DNA of 28,378 nt from Neisseria lactamica (GTDB lineage Bacteria; Pseudomonadota; Gammaproteobacteria; Burkholderiales; Neisseriaceae), in the NCBI GenBank assembly GCA_001067655.1, contig JUNU01000043.1, positions 1-28,378 of the forward strand, written 5' to 3'. The notes below the pieces were generated by a model. The model searched no databases and had not been told where the DNA came from. It saw nothing but the letters and a program-made list of their open reading frames with translations. Of the stretch, positions 23,972-28,378 are shown piece by piece. Position 1 is the stretch's first letter. Each line of letters starts with the position of its first letter. A program made the translations under genes and the position numbers.

Positions 23972-25018
23972 TTACCGCTTGGACAATACAATCCAAAAGA
24001 AAAACGGTACGCCGACAAACGCGGTAACAATCCCCACCGGAAACAGCGCACCCGGGATAATCACCTTGGACAACACGCTGGCGACCGATAAAAACGCCGC
24101 CCCTGTCAGCATCGCGCCGGGCAGGAAAAAGCGTTGGTCCTCACCGAGCAGAATCCGCGCCACATGCGGCGCGACCAGTCCGATAAAGCCGATTACGCCG
24201 ACGAAACTGATTGCCGTCGCCGTCATCACCGCCACCAGCACCAGCGTTTTCAGGCGCAAAAGTTGCAGATTGATGCCCAGCCCGACGGCGCGTTCTTCGC
24301 CCAAGCGCAGCGCAGTCAGCTTCCACACATCGCGTGAAAGCAGCAGCACGCATACCGCCGTAACCGCCGCCGTAACGATGACCGTTTCCCAAGTTGCTTT
24401 GTTCAAACTGCCAAACAGCCAAAACAAAATCTGCTGTGAAATCTCAGGCGCGGCGATAAATTGAATCAGCGACAAAATCGACTGAAACAGAAACAACAGC
24501 GCAATCCCGACCAACACCAGCATCGCCGAATTGAAGCGGCGTGCCGAGGCAAACAGAAACAAGATGCCCGAAGCCAGCATGGTCATCACAAACGCGCCGA
24601 TGGGAACGGCGACCGTTTCAGGCAGCCCGAAACCGCCGAACGCAATCACCACCGACGCGCCCAAACCCGCCGCCGCCGCCAAACCCAGCGTATAAGGGCT
24701 GGCCATCGGATTGTTCAACAGCGTCTGAATCTCCGCTCCGCCGACACCCAAAGCCGCACCGACCACCAGCGCCATCACCGCAATCGGCAGGCGCAGATCC
24801 ATCACAATCAGGCGGTTCATTTCATCGACTTCGGGTTTGCCCAGCAAAACATTGACCACTTCGCCGACAGGCAGCGTGTCCGTCATCGCCGGACCGGTGG
24901 CGATGTCGAATAAGAAGCTGACCGATGCGATGATTAAAAACATCAAAACAATCAACCAACGCTTGCCTTCCAACTTGCGCTGGTTTTTCACAATCTCGGC
25001 GACAACCGAATCATTCAT
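23972..25018 (-). CDS. FecCD-family ABC transporter permease
   Basis: 348 residues with about ten membrane segments. Family motifs are LRLPIAVMALVVGAALGVGGAEIQTLLNNPMASPYTLGLAAAAGLGAS (about 76-122), the coupling helix region LRLGEERAVGLGINLQLLR near 235, and GVIGFIGLVAPHVARILLGEDQRFFLPGAMLTGA near 270-303. It forms a homodimer that moves metal chelates from the binding proteins. AAGG lies nine bases before the ATG. Upstream are 750 bp of repeats that separate it from binding protein 1. It may therefore depend on read-through or on an unseen promoter. Confidence 0.95.
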   Translation of the reverse strand: MNDSVVAEIVKNQRKLEGKRWLIVLMFLIIASVSFLFDIATGPAMTDTLPVGEVVNVLLGKPEVDEMNRLIVMDLRLPIAVMALVVGAALGVGGAEIQTLLNNPMASPYTLGLAAAAGLGASVVIAFGGFGLPETVAVPIGAFVMTMLASGILFLFASARRFNSAMLVLVGIALLFLFQSILSLIQFIAAPEISQQILFWLFGSLNKATWETVIVTAAVTAVCVLLLSRDVWKLTALRLGEERAVGLGINLQLLRLKTLVLVAVMTATAISFVGVIGFIGLVAPHVARILLGEDQRFFLPGAMLTGAAFLSVASVLSKVIIPGALFPVGIVTAFVGVPFFFWIVLSKR

Positions 25019-25141
25019 TTTTTAAGCCTTTGAAATTAAGGAACAAGGTCGGACATCCATGCCCGACAATCTCTTTTGTCTGTATCCGTTTTGAAGGGTG
25101 GTTTTTTTGAAAATCGGGATAACGGCGTTCCAAACGGCTTT
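25019..25141. other. Left part of the repeat island upstream of the permease
   Basis: No gene and no convincing promoter seen. The rest of the island up to 25769 consists of the repeats and remnant listed separately. Confidence 0.5.
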
Positions 25142-25317
25142 GCCCTCTCCCTAGCCCTCTCCCACGGGGAGAGGGAATCGGATGACTGAACTTCAACTAT
25201 TGTTGTGATTCCCTGCAATTTGTTCTCTTTCCCACGGAGAGAGGGTAAAGTCCGACCATTGCTGTGATTCTCTGCCATTTGTTCCCTCTCCCCGCGGGAG
25301 AGGGTTAGGGAGAGGGC
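25142..25317. repeat. Cluster of CCCTCTCCC palindromes with 50-bp direct repeats
   Basis: Three copies of a palindromic repeat: 25142-25175, a degenerate one at 25224-25246, and one at 25283-25317. The outer two are in opposite orientation (ccctctccctag... and ...gttagggagaggg). A 50-bp segment is repeated directly at 25196-25245 and 25255-25304 (attgttgtgattccctg / attgctgtgattctctg). The unit thus looks like a short tandem array bounded by inverted palindromes. Open frames across it are artefacts. Confidence 0.75.
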
Positions 25318-25366
25318 CAAAACAGTCAAACCCACCTGAAGCTTCCCATTCAACAAGACGGAAAGT

Positions 25367-25460
25367 CGTAGCGTGGGCTTCGCCCACGAAAACATGGAAA
25401 ACCTCATACCGTTCGCCATCATTTCCGCAAACGTTATCCGTGGCAAAGCCCACGCTACGG
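25367..25460. repeat. Palindrome-ended REP/BIME-like element, copy 1
   Basis: 94 bp. The left end cgtagcgtgggcttcgccca is a hairpin, and the right end ggcaaagcccacgctacgg is its inverse. It differs from copy 2 (25586-25696) by a 17-bp tandem duplication in copy 2 and a few substitutions. Followed by a 23-bp linker and an uptake-sequence pair, both shared with copy 2. Confidence 0.85.
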
Positions 25461-25483
25461 TTCTATACAAAACCCATGCTGCT

Positions 25484-25518
25484 TTCAGACGACCTTTCGC
25501 ATAAAAGGGTCGTCTGAA
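25484..25518. terminator. Uptake-sequence inverted pair attached to the gene remnant
   Basis: TTCAGACGACCT (25484-25495) and GGGTCGTCTGAA (25507-25518), with a CG-centred loop. On the minus strand it would end a transcript reading through the binding-protein 3' remnant, exactly as the hairpin at 25720 does for the intact gene. Confidence 0.65.
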
Positions 25519-25533
25519 ACCTGCAAACCAGCC

Positions 25534-25581
25534 TTATTGCCCTTTTGGATACAGGTAAAACTTACCACTCGGCACGACAGG
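25534..25581 (-). pseudogene. 3' remnant of a binding-protein gene (last 15 codons)
   Basis: On the minus strand it reads PVVPSGKFYLYPKGQ-stop, against PVVPNGTFYLYPKGQ-stop at the end of binding protein 1. Homology stops at the palindrome element (25586) on one side and continues through the uptake hairpin and linker on the other. It therefore marks either a partial tandem duplication of the gene end with its flank, or the last trace of a lost third binding-protein gene. Confidence 0.85.
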
Positions 25582-25585
25582 AATT

Positions 25586-25696
25586 CGTAGCGTGGGCTTC
25601 GCCCACGAAAATAGGGAAACCCCATACCGAGGGAAACCCCATACCGTTCGCCATCATTTCTGTAAACGCTATCCGTGGGCAAAGCCCACGCTACGG
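25586..25696. repeat. Palindrome-ended REP/BIME-like element, copy 2
   Basis: 111 bp with the same hairpin ends as copy 1. A 17-bp unit (gggaaaccccataccga) is tandemly doubled at 25614-25630 and 25631-25647; copy 1 has one unit. The length difference is exactly 17 bp. Confidence 0.85.
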
Positions 25697-25719
25697 TTCT
25701 GTACAAAACCCACGCTGCT

Positions 25720-25754
25720 TTCAGACGACCTTTCGCATAAAAAGGTCGTCTGAA
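25720..25754. terminator. Terminator after binding protein 1 (uptake-sequence pair)
   Basis: TTCAGACGACCT (25720-25731) and AGGTCGTCTGAA (25743-25754), located 15 bp after the stop codon. On the minus strand the hairpin is followed by gcagcgtggg, so there is no T-run and read-through to the permease is possible. Confidence 0.6.
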
Positions 25755-25769
25755 ACCCAGAAGCCCGCC

Positions 25770-26885
25770 TTATTGCCCTTTCGGATACAGGTAGAATGTA
25801 CCATTTGGTACAACAGGCAGGTTTTGGCGGTAGAAGTCCATATAGGTCTTCTCAGGGTTGAAATCCTTAAACAACTGCGGATAAATCGCTTTGGCCATAA
25901 ACTGAATCGATGCGCCGTCGGACAGCGTGCGCGAGTTGGCGTGGTAGGCGGCGTAGAGGCGGTTGTTTTTAATCGCAGGCAGGTTGGCCCAGCCGGCGCG
26001 TTTGGCAAAGCCTGCCAAGCGTTTTTCCGCTTCCGCTTTTGGAATACCCCAGCCCATCACCATGGCGGTCGGGCTTTTCTTCAATTCGGTTTCGCGGCCG
26101 GTAATCACGATGACGTCGGGTTTGGCGGCGAGGACTTTTTCAGGATTGATCGGGCCGTAAAACTCGACAGAAGAAGCGGCGATATTGTTGCCGCCGACCA
26201 GCGTCGCCATCGAACCCCACATACTCTTGCCGAAGGTTACGCTGTGTTCCGCAGGGCCTTTGTTGCCGAACTCGATATACACTTTAGGCTTGGGCAGATT
26301 GGCTTTTTTCACGCGCGCTTGGATGGTGTCGGCGATGCGTTTGTAGTCCGCCGCCAGCTTGTCCGCTTTTTGCTGCTGGCCGGTCAGCGTGCCGATAAGT
26401 TTGGTCGATTGGACGTGTTTGGCGACCGTTTGCGCGTTGTAGTCCAACACCACAATCGGAATACCCGCCTTGTTGATGCGGTCAAGGTCTGAACCCAAAG
26501 CTTTATACTGCCAGTCCGCCAAAATCAGCAAATCGGGCTTCAATGCCAATACTTTTTCAACGGAGAACGTGCCGACTTCCACTTCGCCCACATCGGCAAG
26601 CTGGTTCAACTTGGGCACGGCTTTGCTGAACGCCGCCCAGCTCGGCGGCGCCCAGTCGGACCAAACCGCTTTGGAGAAACCGACCACATTATTCAGCGCG
26701 TCTTTACCGCCGATGGCCATGTAGTCTTGATAATAAAAGCCCAAAACCACGCGTTTGGCGGGCAGATCGACGGTTACTTTGCGGCCGTTGACATCGGTAA
26801 TTTGAACCGGTTTGGCATGGGCGGCGGCAGTGCCGAATGCCAATGCAGCGGCAAGGACAAGGGAGGAGAAGCGCGAAAGTTTCAT
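25770..26885 (-). CDS. FecB/TroA-type periplasmic binding protein 1
   Basis: 371 residues. A signal peptide is cleaved after AHA (residue 24). The mature protein has the metal-chelate binding fold: ITDVNGRKVTVDLPAKRVVLGFYYQDYMA, LALKPDLLILADWQYKAL, a long linker helix, then KVYIEFGNKGPAEHSVTFGKSMWGSMATLVGGNNIA. It ends in GTFYLYPKGQ without the tail of its paralogue. First gene of the transport locus, with AAGGA about ten bases before the ATG and an iron-type operator at its promoter. Substrate not determined; no outer-membrane receptor is in the window. Confidence 0.92.
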   Translation of the reverse strand: MKLSRFSSLVLAAALAFGTAAAHAKPVQITDVNGRKVTVDLPAKRVVLGFYYQDYMAIGGKDALNNVVGFSKAVWSDWAPPSWAAFSKAVPKLNQLADVGEVEVGTFSVEKVLALKPDLLILADWQYKALGSDLDRINKAGIPIVVLDYNAQTVAKHVQSTKLIGTLTGQQQKADKLAADYKRIADTIQARVKKANLPKPKVYIEFGNKGPAEHSVTFGKSMWGSMATLVGGNNIAASSVEFYGPINPEKVLAAKPDVIVITGRETELKKSPTAMVMGWGIPKAEAEKRLAGFAKRAGWANLPAIKNNRLYAAYHANSRTLSDGASIQFMAKAIYPQLFKDFNPEKTYMDFYRQNLPVVPNGTFYLYPKGQ

Positions 26886-26912
26886 TAGAGTAAAATCCTT
26901 GTAATAAATAAT

Positions 26913-26941
26913 GTTATATATAATTTATATATAAATAAGAA
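26913..26941 (-). promoter_or_regulatory. Promoter of binding protein 1
   Basis: On the minus strand TTCTTA (26936-26941), 17-bp AT-only spacer, TATAAC (26913-26918). Its -35 lies inside the palindrome listed next. Confidence 0.6.
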
Positions 26942-26953
26942 TCTTTCTTATTT
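26933..26953. promoter_or_regulatory. Fur-box-like operator
   Basis: AAATAAGAA-TCT-TTCTTATTT is a perfect 21-bp palindrome with 9-bp arms. It overlaps the -35 of binding protein 1 and matches the AT-rich hexamer pattern of Fur sites in part (about 11 of 19 bases of the classic consensus). Repression by Fur with iron is the expected effect. Confidence 0.6.
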
Positions 26954-27070
26954 TTAATGCGAGCCTAATGGATTTAAAATAAACGGAAAAGTTCCGTTAT
27001 TCAGGGAAGTTTTTATTGCAAGCGTGATGGTGTTTATTGTTTAGACAACGCCTGCCGTTTGCCCGATAAA

Positions 27071-27082
27071 AGGTCGTCTGAA
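27071..27082 (+). repeat. DNA uptake sequence, single copy
   Basis: AGGTCGTCTGAA in the divergent region between the binding protein and the ATP-grasp gene. Confidence 0.85.
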
Positions 27083-27144
27083 ACATCAAGCAAAGACATA
27101 ACCTCTTGTCAATATTCTGTCATTTCATTTTTTGAAAGTCCGCC

Positions 27145-27975
27145 ATGCTGACGATTACCACCTGCCTCGCCTATCCCGAACCGCCGTCCAACCTGCTGCC
27201 GTTGGCGGACGCGCTGACACGGGACGGCATACCCACCGCCTTCGCGCCTTGGCAAAACCGCCCGAAATCCGCCTTTATCCTGCCTTTGTGCGCATGGGAT
27301 TATGCAGCGGAGCCTGAAGCGTTTGGGCAGTGGCTGCTCGAAGCGGAAGCGGGCGGGCAAAGGTTTATCAACCCCGTCGGGCTGATGCGTTGGAACATGG
27401 ACAAACGCTATTTGTGCGATTTGGCAGAATGGGGAGCGGACGTGATTCCGAGCGTGCAGACGTCGTCTGAAAAAGAAAAATTGGAAGAAGTTTTAGAGAG
27501 TCGGGGCTGGCGGGAAGCGGTGGTCAAACCCGTTATCGGGCAGAGCGGGCGCGGCGTGGCAAAAATCAGGGTGGGAGAAGTGTCGTTGAAGGCGGAGGAT
27601 TATCCGCAAGGCGTCATCGTCCAGCCTTATATCCGCGAAATCGAAACGGCGGGCGAAACTTCGCTGGTGTTTTTTGACGGGCATTTCAGCCATGCCGTAC
27701 TGCGTATGCCGTCCCAAGGCGAATGGCGCGCCAATTCCGCCTACAGAGTCACCGTCAGCCCCGCCGCGCCGCCGGGAAAAGCAGTCGAAACCGCACGGCA
27801 GATATTGGACATGCTGCCTGAAATACCGGCATACGCCCGCATAGACGGGACGCTGATCGGCGACAGGTTGCTGCTCAACGAATTGGAACTCGTCGAACCC
27901 GCCCTTTACCTGCATACCGCGGAAAACGCGGTTGCCGATATGGTGCAGGCGGTAAAGCGCGTTATCGCGGGTTGA
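27145..27975 (+). CDS. ATP-grasp enzyme of unknown substrate
   Basis: 276 residues, cytoplasmic. It has an N-terminal pre-ATP-grasp part (LPLADALTRDGIPTAFAPW), then the ATP-grasp core: VVKPVIGQSGRGVAKI near 125-142 (glycine-rich ATP-binding loop), VIVQPYIREIETAGETSLVFFDGHFSHAV near 155-185, and the metal/ATP site RIDGTLIGDRLLLNELELVEPALYLH near 233-258 with acidic and Asn ligands. It resembles glutathione-synthetase-like and RimK-like carboxylate-amine ligases. Single gene, weak ribosome site, followed by an uptake-sequence terminator. One uptake core (27462-27471) is in frame. The specific acceptor cannot be inferred from context. Confidence 0.82.
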   Translation: MLTITTCLAYPEPPSNLLPLADALTRDGIPTAFAPWQNRPKSAFILPLCAWDYAAEPEAFGQWLLEAEAGGQRFINPVGLMRWNMDKRYLCDLAEWGADVIPSVQTSSEKEKLEEVLESRGWREAVVKPVIGQSGRGVAKIRVGEVSLKAEDYPQGVIVQPYIREIETAGETSLVFFDGHFSHAVLRMPSQGEWRANSAYRVTVSPAAPPGKAVETARQILDMLPEIPAYARIDGTLIGDRLLLNELELVEPALYLHTAENAVADMVQAVKRVIAG

Positions 27976-28001
27976 CGACAAATAAAGGACTCATGCCAAA
28001 A

Positions 28002-28070
28002 AGGTCGTCTGAAAACAAAGGTAGCGGGTTTAAACCGTGCTATTCTTTTGTTTTCAGACGATCTTTTTAG
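28002..28070. terminator. Long uptake-sequence hairpin after the ATP-grasp gene
   Basis: AGGTCGTCTGAA (28002-28013) pairs with a mutated partner TTCAGACGATCT (28053-28064), extended by A/T pairs. A T5 run follows on the plus strand. The loop holds an inner palindrome, gcgggtttaaaccgtgc. One arm has lost the exact uptake sequence but the stem survives through a G-U pair. Confidence 0.65.
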
Positions 28071-28108
28071 AAAACCGACTGCGTTCGTCAGTCAACCTTT
28101 GATCGGTA

Positions 28109-28201
28109 TTACAATTTGGGCTCCCCCATCCAGACTGCGGCGAGTGCGACGATGGATACCAAACTGATGATCATGATTAAATTTAAAAACAAAATTGACA
28201 T
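28109..28201 (-). CDS. 30-residue single-span membrane protein
   Basis: A short frame starting ATG at 28201 and ending TAA at 28109. The product begins MSILFLNLIMI and ends VWMGEPKL; about residues 3-24 form one hydrophobic helix (Ile, Leu, Val, Ala), with a short charged C-terminus. GGAGG lies five bases before the ATG, one of the best ribosome sites in the window. Codons are normal. I do not recognise the family; single-span proteins of this size are often subunits or regulators of respiratory oxidases or transporters. It lies alone between an uptake hairpin and a Correia element. Confidence 0.72.
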   Translation of the reverse strand: MSILFLNLIMIISLVSIVALAAVWMGEPKL

Positions 28202-28239
28202 ATAGCCTCCGAAATGTTTGCTGTTGTGTTTATTATTGA

Positions 28240-28275
28240 TACTGCCGTTCGGTATCATGGCGTACCGTAAGGCAG
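28240..28275. repeat. Imperfect inverted repeat upstream of the small membrane protein
   Basis: ACTGCC ... GGCAGT as outer arms and CGGTA ... TACCG as inner arms, 36 bp in all. It would form a hairpin in the leader of the small gene if transcription starts upstream of it. Confidence 0.45.
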
Positions 28276-28301
28276 TTGGCGGCTTTACGCGGATACCCTT
28301 T

Positions 28302-28378
28302 TATAGTGGATTAACTTTAAACCCGTACGGCGTTGCCTCGCCTTAGCTCAAAGAGAACGATTCTCTAAGGTGCTGAAG
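28302..28378 (+). repeat. Correia repeat enclosed element, long form, cut by window edge
   Basis: It starts with TATAGTGGATTAACTTTAAA and contains the CGGCGTTGCCTCGCCTT and CTCAAAGAGAACGATTCTCT blocks of the full-length (about 155 bp) form. It is therefore a different size class from the one at the start of the window. Confidence 0.9.

Noticed and set aside
25011..25706. Several minus-strand open frames of 60-145 codons in the repeat island
   Set aside because: They are translations of palindromic repeats (LSPWERARERA, AWALP-type peptides) and have no ribosome sites.

Overview
The window is chromosomal DNA of a Neisseria, most likely a commensal of the mucosa/sicca/subflava type rather than a meningococcus or gonococcus. 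The evidence is the very frequent 12-mer AGGTCGTCTGAA or its complement, the neisserial DNA uptake sequence in the dialect known for N. mucosa-like species. It occurs more than 30 times, often as inverted pairs after genes, whereas the meningococcal core GCCGTCTGAA was noticed only once. Correia elements, dRS3-flanked NIME elements and neisserial housekeeping genes agree. Both window edges lie inside Correia elements.

Layout: 1-560 holds a Correia end and a minus-strand Pro-Arg-His tRNA operon with its own promoter and terminator. From 700 to 7100 come folD (+), then on the minus strand prmC, two tandem paralogous Sel1-type lipoproteins and the helicase dinG. From 7100 to 11500 come a repeat-filled spacer, a small DUF3079-type Cys protein, glmS with a terminator-like hairpin in its leader, and convergent purB. 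From 11600 to 14520 come a YdcF-type membrane protein, an XRE regulator divergent from a TbpB/NHBA-like surface lipoprotein, and a DUF2846-type lipoprotein. From 14580 to 18540 come sstT, tamA (without tamB beside it) and pncC. From 18540 to 21240 come a repeat island and a doxX-nitroreductase operon divergent from a LysR regulator. From 21300 to 26960 come pseudoazurin and a minus-strand metal/siderophore ABC locus: binding protein 1, a 750-bp repeat island, permease, binding protein 2, ATPase. A Fur-box-like palindrome sits over the -35 of binding protein 1. From 27145 to the end come an orphan ATP-grasp enzyme, a 30-codon membrane protein gene and a second Correia element.

How genes work together: the ABC locus should import a chelated metal, with two paralogous binding proteins sharing one permease and one ATPase under iron control. 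doxX and the nitroreductase form a redox pair probably controlled by the adjacent LysR regulator. glmS, purB, folD and prmC are housekeeping functions.

The most unusual items are: (1) a composite repeat (palindrome-ended element plus uptake-sequence hairpin) that has been duplicated together with the last codons of the binding-protein gene; (2) a terminator-like hairpin between the glmS promoter and start codon; (3) the 30-residue membrane protein; (4) the binding-protein paralogue with an added C-terminal tail. I see no phage, CRISPR array, transposase or clear defence system.
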